A stretch of 64,000 nt of DNA from Hymenoscyphus infarciens (taxonomy: Eukaryota; Ascomycota; Leotiomycetes; Helotiales; Helotiaceae): contig LLCB01000061.1 in the NCBI GenBank assembly GCA_001414345.1, positions 1 to 64,000 of the forward strand. Direction: 5' to 3'. Under the pieces are notes generated by a model, which saw only the letters and a program-made list of their open reading frames with translations, had not been told where the DNA came from and searched no databases. Below are positions 43,853 through 55,379 of this stretch, one piece after another; the first letter of the stretch is position 1; the number at the start of each line of letters is the position of its first letter. Both the position numbers and the translations under genes were made by a program.

Positions 43853-46259
43853 TGTTGGTGGCGCATTTCTGCATCGGCACACCGGAAAGCGAAGCTGATT
43901 GCAAGGCGTTTTAAACTTGTTCATGGTCTGCGTGGTGATGGCTTCCATTCCCTCAATATTTTTGGTGGCGCTGTTACTGTTACTTGACTTCTATTTTGGC
44001 TGGTAGGTCTCGCTTAAGGCCATGTTAACATACCTCACTGAAACCTTGAACGTCGCACAAATAGAGAACTTGCAGAACTTGGTTGGCTGCCATGATTCCT
44101 TTGCTATTGATTCTCTGTACAGCCTTGTTATAGGGTCACTAATTGCGGTCGCACTGGTGCAAAAGGGTTGCGAACTTCGTCAGTTCCTACCATTGTCCCA
44201 GTATTTTCATTGTTAGGCGCCTCCTTAATTGTTAAGAAATAATGGAAATTTCATTGCCATGACCTGAAGAAAATTGATGAGCCTCGCTACACAACCAAGT
44301 AAGCGCGTCTTCTCGTATCGCGATGAAAGCTAATAAAAGTTTTGTCTTGAGCTTCTTCACGGAAACGGCAACGAGAAGTCTGTTTCTAGTCACTTGCACC
44401 TGGGGCCTGGTTATTGCAGTCTAAAAGAAGTAGGTAACACTCTTAGGCAACCACGGTACGTCGTCCTGCCGCAAGGGGGGTGCATGGGGAGTGGGCAGAA
44501 TTTTTCAGCGCTTAGCGATCTCACGATGACTTGTGTAAACCCCAGTAAGATCCTTTATTTCAAAGTTAGACGTGCTGCATATACTAATGAATACTAAGCT
44601 AGGCGGATAATATTCAAATATACATATATAACTCCTCGTGCACTGTAAACAAGAAATTCCCTTCTTTTGAGACTCAGAAAAGCTTGTTGGTCGCTCTGAT
44701 ATCGATCGGCGGGGCCCACCCTCTTGGGTTACTTATTGATGACTTGTCTGCCACAGCTGCCGTGAGCTTGGTCGCTGGATGTGAGGCCGGCCCATGCTAA
44801 AAGAAAAGGGCGGAATACGGGATAATAAATGGAGGCTTAATAGATGCCGAAGATTCTAGGGATTATTGCAGGCTCGGATTATCTGACATCATTGAATGAG
44901 TGCCGTTATGCAGTGAACACATATTAAGATCAATTCGTTGAAGCTTCTAATCGACTTTTCCTGCTACTTGATTGGGCAACGTCGCAACACATACCCCCAT
45001 TGAGATGTAAGCTCCACCGAGTGTACTTCGTAGCCTTGTTGAGTGAGGGTTTGGTGATGCGGCAGGCAATACAACAAAGTTCAGCAAACCCATTCCGTTC
45101 CCTTTCTCCCCAACTTGACGACTCCTTCCACCAAATCTAGCTATAGCTGCTCGTCATAGGGCTGGCTCCTATCTTCGAGCAACGTGGGTTTGTCGACTCG
45201 AATCCTCCGCAAACAAGGGCTCCCCGTCATTGAATATCTAAAAAGCCGATCGGACATTGACTCTCAGCCCCCCAGTTGGTACCTAGCTTCTCGACGGCTC
45301 ATTTCACAAACGTTGCTATCGAACGTGGAGACTCGCCCTGTCCGGAATCCTACCAACGACAGTACGAGCTGCCGGTGACGGGGTTGTTCTTTTCCACGCC
45401 TCTTTATGGGTCGTGGCTATGAGACCTATGCAGCCCATTTGGCCTCCAAATGGGCAAGGCAGAAACTGCAACGATCTACTGGGACTTGCCATAGATAGAT
45501 ACCTTGTGAAAACGTTCTAATTGAACTGTCGCTGGTTCTGAAGTCAAAGAATGAATCGGCCACTTGTAAAGATATGCAAATTGGTTTCAACCCTCAAGGT
45601 TTACAACGGTCTTCTATGAAACATCCAGCTTTATTGGGCACCAGAAGGACCATGGCCAGCCTAATTGCAATGGATGATGACTCTGAGTGCTTTGAGACAG
45701 TGATGGAGGGTGGCGAAGCCGGCAAGGGGGTAGGTTGGAGTTTTTCAGGCAAATGATACTCTCAAAATAAACTCGCATCCTTTTTCCAACCAACTTGAGC
45801 TACCCATCGAACACCATTCTTCACCCCATACACCTTAACCGTCTCTCTTCGCATACCTTTATTCCACCCATTGAACTCCATGGAAATACTGCCAATAAAT
45901 TGAAGAACGTGGAGTGTTGATTTGTATATATAAAGAAAGTTTCAAAACCTCCCTGAAAAAAACACCCAGCGCTGTTGCACGCCAGAGCGACCTACGCCCC
46001 CTATTAAGTTGAGCTGGGACGTTGATAAAGGGCGACAAGGCAGAACGAAAAGGCCCCTGTATGTTGGTTTGATTTGGGCGAATCACAGATGCTCTCAAAA
46101 ATACCTAGGTCAATCTTTGGTTCATCTCCCACTAACTTGAGCTACCTGACTGCTGTGAACAACTCCATTCTTCACTAAACACACGACAACTGTTATCCCT
46201 ATACTCCCTCATTTTGCCTCCCCTAGTCCGTCGACTTGCTTCCAACAACCATGGAAAGG

Positions 46260-47205
46260 AAATCGAGCTTCGTTACCACCAATGAGGCAGAAATCCCAAC
46301 GAAGGTCCAGCACACGATTCCTCATCCCTACAATTTGGAACTTCGGCACAAGTCTCCCCTTCCCTGATATGCCAACTGCCTCCCATCATGATTTCCCAAC
46401 AAAATCCATCGTGTAGTGGCCCAAGGCAGAGGGGACATTGAGCTTGATAATGCCCAAAGAAAGGGGAGTAAAGAGGTGGATCGTTACGCGGACCGGGGTT
46501 GGAAAGAACATCTACAAGAACTGTGAGTATCTGCCACGCTCCCTTTATCAAATCCGCTGCTTACCAGAATGTTGTGGCGCTGAAGGGCTCAAATCGCCTC
46601 GAAAAAGGATCCCTTGAATCCCCGAATCCAAACCTATGCCGCCTGACACGAGAGGAACGCCTATGGACGTTAGCCAACAACCCTACAGCAAAAACAGACC
46701 GGGTCAATTACGTTGAGATACTTGACGTCTTTTTCCACCCCAGTGCGTTTCTCTTTCATGGCCTAGATGATGGTGAAGTCAGTAATTGCCTATTGAAGAA
46801 TGTCTTGGTCTTCGGCACAGGACAATGCTAGAGTTCAGGAATAGTTCAAGATTAATTCAAGAGAAAAGGAAGTGGGACGGTGGCCCTACAACCTACGATA
46901 CATATTGGGACGTGATGAGAAGGTCCTAGGGCAACCGGCTTGACGGCATGGGACACGAGGTTGCGGAATTGAAGCCATATTGGAAGCTGAGGTACCTTCG
47001 AAGGTTGGTGGGCCGTCAAAAAACATGGGGGCAGAGCTGTCCATTTATATCTTCAGAAGAGCGTTTGCTTGAGCAAGATTTTCCAGCAATTTCATCGATC
47101 GGGCCATCATATCTGCACGCTGCCGTTTCTACAGGACCGGAACCTGGAGCGGAAAGAGTCCCATTTGTCGACGGGAACCGTGGAGACTCGGTCGCATGGA
47201 GTTGA
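46260..47205 (+). other. Cluster of short protein-like frames, unassigned
   Basis: MERKSSFVTTNEAEIPTKVQ (from 46250), a 110-codon frame at 46499-46831 and an 85-codon frame at 46948-47205 follow each other on the plus strand in different phases. They may be fragments of one decayed gene. No domain is recognised. Confidence 0.2.
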
Positions 47206-49351
47206 CGAAGAGAGTCAATCATTTGTATGATGACAGCTATTCCGGTCCTCGTAAGTCTCCCTGTTGACATCGTTGATGGAGGAATTTGCTGTGGGAGGTA
47301 ATCTGTTGAAGACGTGGCGTAAAATTCTCTCTGCTGGCAGCCACCACTGCTCCTCTAAACATATAGCGGTCTACCACACCTTGCACACCTCTCTTCCAGA
47401 TATTCAACACTATCCACACTCGCCTCGATGATTGGATTGAAAATCCTGATACACACACCCTTCTCTTCTCAACCTGCATAAGCCTTCTGCAGCCGTGAAC
47501 CATTTCGTCAAATATCAATCTTGATCATCGGCCAGGAGTCGGTCCAACAATGCAAAATAAGCGGGAAACTTCGAACCACAAACCATCCTCTCGTCCAATC
47601 CCCACAATCTCCAGTGTTGATTCAAAGACATGGGGTTTCATCTAGTCCTAGACTCTTTTGGGGTAATTTTCATCGTACATAACTGGACAATGGTGGTGGC
47701 TACGATAGTCTCTCCGGATTTTGTTTTGTGTAACCGCGGGTCCTGGGCCCCACAGCTCAGACCCCGTCTGCCGGCGTCTATCAATATCCATCTTCAAGTT
47801 TTCGTTGGACGACTTGCAATGGTCTGATTCGAGGTTCTGTATCTGAGAGGCTGGATAGATGCCTGCTTACTGTGGGTATCCTTCAACTGTCCAGCATCCC
47901 CATTTCATCATGGTGTTTGATCCCCTGGCTAACATGATGTGCGGCTCTAGTAGTCCCGTCTTATATCGACGAACCCACGAACCCACGAACCCACGAAAAC
48001 AAATACTGGCAATACAAGGGAGGGGGGATGCAGCTCGGCGGAATCAAACCCCCTCGTGCCACTAGGACCAACTGCGGATCGGGTGAGCTGTTGGAATGAA
48101 CGAACGCAACTCTCAAGGAAAGTTAAGACCAAGAGAGGCCGACGCTTCTTCTCCAGCGAAATGAGGGCAAAACTCGAGGAATAATCACAATGATTACTGG
48201 TCACGGAGTACGAAACCGAGACCTATATCTTGGGGCATCTCGCTGCAAAACTTGCATAAAAACAACAGTGGAATCGTATCAACACCAATGTAGTTTTTAT
48301 GAACTCAACCCAACTCAGCCTCCACCCCCAAACAGCGTTAAGGGAACGACGCATAGTGTACGCCTGTTGTCAAATCTCGAAGCCTTTCGTCCTTCCTAAT
48401 CAACCACCGAAAATAATCATTGGCCATCAAAACTCTGCCATTTTAACAACAACCAGGGGACATGATCATGATGCAGGAAGTATTACTCCGTGTATCTGCG
48501 TCTACCCAGAACGCCTACTGCATCCAAATAACGATGCGCCATTGCCCACATGCAGCGACCGGCCGTTCTTGAAATGGATTTTCCAATCCCAGCCCTCTCG
48601 CTGACGCCAATGAACTGATCGATGGAGCACAACATGCGTTACCGAGCTGGTTACAACTTGAAGAAAAGCTCGGGTTTGTCTCGTACTGCCATGGCTGTGG
48701 GACTGCAAACCAGAAGACATTCTTCCAAATTTCATATTGCCGTCACTCCAACATCTCCAACATCTCCAACATCTCATCTGATGTCCGGTCATGTAACGTA
48801 AAAAAACACGTGAGGATTTGCCATTGCAATGCATGGAGGAGCTTTCTACTTGTAAGGTAGAACAGGATATCTGAAGTATCTTGACAGATGACATGAAAAG
48901 CTAGCAGCCCCCGAGTTATATAAATTAAGATCGCAAAAATATGATCAGCTGACTAGCTGCCTTGGTCAGGTCCCGGGTAGCGTCAAAGGAGAGTATAGCG
49001 CTATGCAAAACCACATACTGTAGACACAATCAATCGCTGACAGTGTATAGTTTTAAAAGACTACAAACATGAATGAACAAAAGAGAAAAGATGAATGCTC
49101 GTCAACGAGTGATTCTCCTGAAAAGAAATGTCATTTCAGAGTTATCCCAATGCAGAAGCAACTTGGGAAAACAGAAGACTTCGCATCAAGGGGTTTCGTC
49201 TAACAAGCGATTTCTGAGATCACATGTTTCTCTGTTGATGACCTATCTCAAAAGCATTATGCATGGGCCATTAGGTATAGGGAATCACTCCTTGAAACCC
49301 AATATCTTTCAAGAAATTGTTCCTTATCTCAGATGGCCCAACAAGTAGCAG

Positions 49352-50028
49352 TCAAAAGGATGAAACAAAAATTCCTTTTGATTTCGCTCCATACTGGAAA
49401 AAATGCATTCGAGTTTTCTTTTCAGAGTTGGACCAGCTGGTGATACCATCGGCTCCACAAGCCACTTGGTTTGCGGAATGGTTGATTTTAAAGTGACCAA
49501 CAGCATGGGACATCGCCACTTTCCTATCTTTTGAAGAAGAAAGAGCGAGTTCACATAATGTTGGTCGAGGTTGGTCAACTCGCCCCAGCCCAAGGGACTC
49601 AAATTGATTAGTGGTCGCCCAAGGAGTCCCGTGGATAAACCTGCAAACCAATGTTGGAATATATCCTTCAAAGGGTAAGGGTTCAATCACTACCCGCAAA
49701 TCCATATGGTCTCCAAACAAACCCAAAAACCGGTCCAAGCCCCTCATCATCTCCCCATGTTGGGATCTCCACTTGGAGCACCATAGAAAGGAATCAAGGG
49801 CATAGACATACAGGAGGCAATATCGAAAAGGGCTTTCCGGTCATCCAGAGTTTGACTCCCAACGACCTCGTGTGATTCGACCCATACCCAGTCCCCAGTC
49901 CCATGTGGTTTCGCCGTAAATCGTAAGCGGTTTCTGCGGCTGCGGAGAGGAAGGTACAATGGGAGAATTGAGCCTGGAAGGCTACGGACAAGACTGTGCC
50001 CGCATTCCATTGCTGAAGAAGGAGCCAC
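49352..50028 (-). pseudogene. Fragmentary gene on the minus strand, family not recognised
   Basis: A 132-codon frame (49750-49352) reads GLDRFLGLFGDHMDLRVVIEPLPFEGYIPTLVCRFIHGTPWATTNQF and continues with normal composition. Just upstream in another phase, 50028-49750 reads KPHGTGDWVWVESHEVVGSQTLDDRKALFDIAS. Together they look like one protein interrupted by a frameshift and stops, with no intron that joins them. No known family was identified. Confidence 0.35.
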
Positions 50029-51677
50029 CGCGAGGCTTATCGATGACGATGAACGATGACCTGATCTTGTTAACCAGCATTTCGATATTCAATACTAGGT
50101 AGGTACACCTTCTTTATTTCACTTTCCTGACTTCCATTTCAATGCCCTCTAGTGTCTCGGCCTCCTGTTGATGCCCAGCTATGTCCCAAATATGGGAATC
50201 CCCCAGCTACAGTATATTCAGCGTTCGCAGGAGGACGGTTGCGAAATCAACCATCAATTTCCCAAAGAGCAATGGTTCTGTGTCGCTCCTTAGCAGCTAG
50301 AAACGGGTACCAAGCTCGTCATAGCCCTTTCGCAATAATGGTATCTCCCTCGTCCCACCGACAACCTTCTCCTCCGGATGTATCCTTCGGGGGGAGATTG
50401 TCGTAGTGATTCGAATGCGGGGAACGGTGGAACGAGGTTCGAATCGGTTGTCATATTATGCGGAAATGGACGTGATGAGGGAGATGGTGATGGCATATTC
50501 TTAGTCGAGGAAGGGGGTTGGGGTTGTGAAAGGGTTAGCGGGCTGTTGCGGGGAGAGGAACACAAGGCAGCTCTTGCTTGAGCCTGGTCTGGTTATCACG
50601 ACTATTTTTCACGGCAACTTTGTTCATAGCAGCTCCTATTTCACACACCCTATTCACTCCATCCAACCCATCAGCAATACTTCTCTGAAGCTTGGGCCAT
50701 TCAGAAATTATGGAGACTGTTTTCACTTAAGGCCAGCTTAACAACACTCCAGACTTCATCTACGACACGACCACGAACATCATTCGAGAATCAAAGAACG
50801 CTCCTACGACAGCATGGACGATTACCGAATATCACTGGCAGCATATGAGAAAAACTTCTGCAGATCCTCCAAAGCCTCTTCCAATGCGGTAGCCAATTCA
50901 TATAGCAGCTCGATGAATCGGTCTCTCGAAAGCGATAGCCAATTCATACAGAAGCTCAACGAACCGCCCTCCAAACCACACATAAGGAAACGCAAGGAAC
51001 CCCCACCGCGGGCCTCGTCCTCTACGCTCCTCCATGAAGCAGCCACAAGGCTCGCGAGGGCCGGAACACCTATCAATGCGGAATCGGGGGGTAGGAGGGG
51101 TAAATATACTTACCACTAGAGCTCCGGAACCACACATCTACTAGTATCTACGACCTCAACCTAAGAAGTCTCCGTAGAGTCAGAGGGGGATTGGTAGCCA
51201 TGCATACAATTCTGCAACCGAGTGTGCTCAGAACAAGTTGGGTATACATCTTGAGCAGCCAATAGGATCCTAGGAAACCAAGTGGTTCCCAGGGCGTCGT
51301 TCTGCTTTCGTAGCATGATTGGAAGACTTAGCCTGGCCTGGTATTCTGCTAAATAATCTTTCGCGATTCCATGGCTTGGAAACAAGGCCGGCCATGGGAG
51401 AAAGTTATGAGCCGCGGCTTGCGTTTTCTTAAAACTTAAATCTTATATCTAAATAGAGATGTTAAGATTTAATTTATATAATTATAAATAATAAGCTTTT
51501 TTAGGATTATATTATAAATAGCTTTTCTTATTTATAAATTATAAAATACACTCTAAAATAGACCTAAAAATAGAGATAAAAATAATGATTTCTATAGGTT
51601 TAAAAGTTACTTATTTTCTTTTTTTTCAGCTTTGTTTCTAACTTTTAATTATTAGAAGAGAGCTCTAGAAATTGTTT
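50029..51677. other. Gene-poor stretch before the second AT-rich block
   Basis: Short frames only. The best is a 101-codon frame at 50814-51119 (MDDYRISLAAYEKNF...), preceded by a CA-rich leader typical of fungal 5' ends but with no recognisable domain. From 51420 the sequence turns AT-rich. Confidence 0.35.
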
Positions 51678-52958
51678 CTAGATGTGACAGCCCAGTTCTG
51701 GTTTCAGACCTGTCACGTGACTCTTTCACCGCCTGGCAGAATCCTCATCGTTCAGAGCTGTCTTCGCTCTTTACCTTTAGTTTTCGTGTTAATAACTACG
51801 AATAGACTACTTCTCTACTCTACTCCTGCCTTGTTATTATATTAAACTAAAGGTCACTCTTCTTATTAGGCTCTTAACCTTACTTCTATTCTAGTCTCTC
51901 TACTACTAACTCTACGACTCTCTTTTTAAATAGCTCTTAGATACCTATATATACGCTCTAAGACTCCCTTTTCGAATAGCTCCTAGATAACTACGTATAT
52001 ACTCTACGACTCTACAGCTTCGGTCCTCTTTATAGCACTAAACCTCTTTAAACGACTTCCTAGACCTCTTACTAGCGACCTCTAAATTAATACTAAGCTT
52101 AAGACTCTCTTCTAGTATTAGACCCTCTTCTAGTATCTAACCCTCTTCTAGTATCTGACTCTCTTCTAGTATCTGACTCTCTTCTAGTATCTGACTCTCT
52201 TCTAGTATCTTCGGATTCTCTCTCTCTCTCTTTTTAAATAGCTAGTATCTAACTACTCCGATAATAGACTCTAATATTATACGCTAAGTATATAACTTTA
52301 GCTCTCTTATTAAAAAGAAATATTAATACGCTTATATAATCGACGCTTTAATAAGACAGCTTATCTAGCTTATTATTAGTTAATCTAAGCCTTCTACTAT
52401 TAAGAAGTCTCTCTACGCTCTAATAAAAGAAGCCTTTTAAGCAAACCTTCTTACTTTTACTTATATTATTTTCTAATAACTTCTAAAGCCTTCTTCTTCT
52501 TCTAATATTATAAAAGCTCTTAAAGCCTATACTTTAGCAATTAACAGAATCGTAGAAGTATATACTAGTCGCTTAGCAGATTATATAGATTAGTATTAGA
52601 GAGCGAATATAGAGAGTTTCAAGTAACTAGGCGTATAGCTAGTATCTTACTACTCTCACAGAGCTAGTATCTTACGACTGCCTAAGTAGAAGAAAGAGTA
52701 TAAGCTAGAACTAGCAGATATATAGATAGACAAGTATACGAGTTTCTATAGAGCTTAAGAGCGAGCTCTACTAAAGAGAGAGAAATATAATAGCCTAGTT
52801 CTAGTTTCAGATCTATTACGTAACTCTTTCACCGCCTAGTAGAATCCTATATATTAGCATCGTTTAGAGCTATCTTCGCTCTTTACCTTTAGTTTTCGCG
52901 TTAATAACTACGAATAGACTACTTCTCTACTCTACTCCTATCTTATTATTATACTAGA
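51678..52958 (+). mobile_element. LTR element A with 5-bp target duplication
   Basis: Direct repeats at 51683-51841 (159 bp) and 52786-52953 (168 bp) start TGTGACAGCC and TATAATAGCC respectively and end TTATTATA. CTAGA is duplicated at 51678-51682 and 52954-52958. The differences are mainly C/T and G/A plus one small indel near position 63 of the LTR. The 944-bp interior has an 18-bp tandem repeat and mutated stretches shared with element B (52260-52800), but no open frame. It is too small to be autonomous. Confidence 0.88.
52105..52212 (+). repeat. 18-bp tandem repeat inside element A
   Basis: About six copies of a unit CTCTTCTAGTATCTGACT with slight variation at the first two copies. Element B carries only one to two copies at the same place (53940-53960), so the array differs between copies. 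Confidence 0.85.
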
Positions 52959-53615
52959 GATAGTTTTCTCTCTTAGAAACCTACTAGTTATTATCTTCTA
53001 TAGAGAGATAGAATAGAAGAATAAAGTAAAGAATAAAAAAGAAAAGTAAGACTCTAGAAGTATAAGAGAGTAGTATCTTTATATTAGAATATATTTATTT
53101 ATATTTTAAATAAAAATAAAACTCTAGAATTAGTCTAGAATACTAAGCTCTTATTAGCCTAAACTCTTAAAAGTAGAGCTATTTAGAAGTTTCTATTTCT
53201 TAGTATAATTATAATAAATAAAGAGCTTTTTAGCTATAATTATATAAATACTTAAAAGCTTATTTAGCTCGTATAAATTATTTAAATATATATATAAATA
53301 TCTAATAGAATACTCTAAATAGTAAGCTTATATAAGTTAATATATATTATTAATTACTTCTTAATATATTAAGTACTCGTTTAGCTCGTAGTATATATAT
53401 TAGTATATAATTTAGTATATATAAAACTATAGCTCTAAAGTAGTATACTAGATAGTAGAGTAGATAAAAGATATAAACTTTTAAAGATTTATATCTCTAA
53501 AGATCTAAATCTTTTTTTAATAGTATATATTCTATTTATATAAATTTATATACTAAGATATATAAGGTTAAATAAGGGATTTATATCACTTTTAAATATA
53601 TATACTAAACACTAG
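52959..53615. repeat. AT-rich spacer between LTR elements A and B
   Basis: About 650 bp of TA-rich, RIP-like sequence without open frames. No repeat boundary could be recognised. Confidence 0.6.
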
Positions 53616-55379
53616 TATATTATAATAGTTCTAATTCAAGACTATAGTAGTTCGGGTTTTAGACCTATTATATAACTTCTTACTACCTAGTAGAATCCTA
53701 TATATTATTCGCTCTTTACCTTAGTTTTTACGTTAATAACTACGAATAGACTACTTCTCTACTCTATCTCTATCTTATTATTATATTAAACTAAGGTTAC
53801 TCTTCTTATCTTATAAAGGATTTAAAATATATTAGGCTTTTAACTTTAGCTCTATTCTAGCCTCTCTATCGCTGACTCTACGACTTCTTTAAAGTAGACC
53901 TCTTACTAGTAACCCTCGAATCGACACTAAGCTTAAGACCTTCTTCTAGTATCTTCGGATCTCTCTCTCTCTTTAAATAGCTAGTATTTAACTATAAACC
54001 GATAATAGACTCTAATATCGTATACTAAGTATATAACTTTCGCTCTCTTATTAAAAAGAAATATTAATACGCTCGCGTAATCGACGCTTTAATAAGATAG
54101 CTTATCTATATAATAGCACGCTATTCTAAATTATCGGTATTCGTGAAACTACTAATACTTCTACGACTTATAAGAAGGAAAGTACTAAAGAGAGTAAGAA
54201 TTAGATATTATATATTTTACTTTAAAGCCTTATATATTTAGCTTCAAAGCCTTTATTGTTTTAGTAGCTATATTAGAAAGGGTTTAGTTATTATTCTATC
54301 GAGACTTAGTAGTCTTCGACCTCTTATATATAGATATTTATACTCGGTATAAAAGAAGAATAGTTTTTCCTTTTCTTCTATATTAGTGCCTAGTATTTAT
54401 ATACGTTATTTAGTTTCGAACGCACTCTTATATACCTCTTCTTCTATAGTATATATTTCGTACTATTATATAAAAAGGAAAAACTATTCTTCTTCTATAC
54501 TAAGTATAAACATCTATATATAAGAGGTCGGAGACTACTAAGTCTTAATAGAATAATAACCGAACTCTTCCTAATATAGCTATTAAAATAATAAGAGCTT
54601 TAAAGCTAAATATATAAGACCTTAAAGCGAAATATATAATATCTAATTCTTACTCTCTTTAGTATCTTTCTTCTTATAAGTCGTAGAAGTATTAGTAGTT
54701 TTATAAATACTAATAATTCAGAATAGCGTACTATTATAATCTAGCTCGTTATTAGTTAATCTAAGCCTTCTACTATTAAGAAGCTCTTCTACGCCTCGAT
54801 AAGAGAAGCCTTTTAAGTAGACCTTCTTACTTTTAGCTATATTATTTTTTATAATAACTCTTAAAGCCTTCTTCTTCTTCTCCTAATATTATAAAAGCTC
54901 TTAAAGTCTATACTTTAGTAATCGACAAAATTATAAGAGTATATACTAGTCGCTTAGCAGATTATATAGATTAGTATTAGAAAGGGAATATAGAGAGTTT
55001 TAGATAACTTAGTATATAGCTAGCACCTTACTACTCTTATAGAGCTAGTATCTTACTACTCTTATATAGCTAGTATCTTATAGCTACCTTAGTAGAAGGA
55101 AGAGTATAAGCTAGAACTAGTAGATATATAAATAGATAAGTATACGGGTTTCTATAGAGCTCGAGAGCGAGCTCTACTAAAGAGAGAGAAATGTAATAGT
55201 TCTAATTTAAGACTATAGTAGTTCGGGTTTTAGACTTATTACGTAACTTTTCACTACCTAGTAGAATTCTATATATTAATATCGTTTAGAGCTATCTTCG
55301 CTCTTTACCTTAGTTTTCGCGTTAATAACTACGAATAAACTACTTCTCTACTCTATCTCTATCTTATTATTATATATAT
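53616..55379 (+). mobile_element. LTR element B, same family as A, with a nested insertion
   Basis: LTRs lie at 53621-53785 (165 bp) and 55192-55374 (183 bp); the 18-bp difference is a single block missing from the left copy. Both show the CGTTAATAACTACGAATA core of the element A LTR. TATAT flanks both outer ends (53616-53620, 55375-55379), although this is low-complexity sequence. The interior follows element A closely, but is interrupted at 54109-54738 by a foldback insertion with its own target duplication. Confidence 0.82.
54104..54743. mobile_element. 630-bp foldback insertion nested in element B
   Basis: 54109-54738 begins TATAATAGCACGCTATTC and ends GAATAGCGTACTATTATA. Inverted arms of roughly 240 bp pair along most of their length and surround a centre of about 130 bp (near 54350-54480), itself bounded by TTTTTCCTTTT/AAAAGGAAAAA. 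ATCTA is duplicated at 54104-54108 and 54739-54743. Element A shows the uninterrupted target (CTTATCTAGCTTATTATTAG). Read on the minus strand, the centre plus left arm resembles the 293-bp LTR of element C, so it looks like an LTR with an added inverted part. Confidence 0.82.

Larger units (their letters stand above)
42926..49351. other. Long gene-poor stretch of ordinary composition with scattered decayed frames
   Basis: About 6.4 kb without any gene I can support. It holds protein-like but interrupted frames (43214-43852; around 46250-47210) and short unassigned frames (44022-44216, 45574-45756, 47630-47827). Small repeats include AACCCACG units at 47969-47998 and CATCTCCAA units at 48750-48775. 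Unlike the AT-rich blocks, it is not saturated with TA. Confidence 0.4.

Noticed and set aside
51404..51423. GTTATGAGCC next to the AT-rich block, resembling the TRIM primer site
   Set aside because: There is no LTR end (CA or TA) before it and no repeat partner; a 10-base match can be chance.
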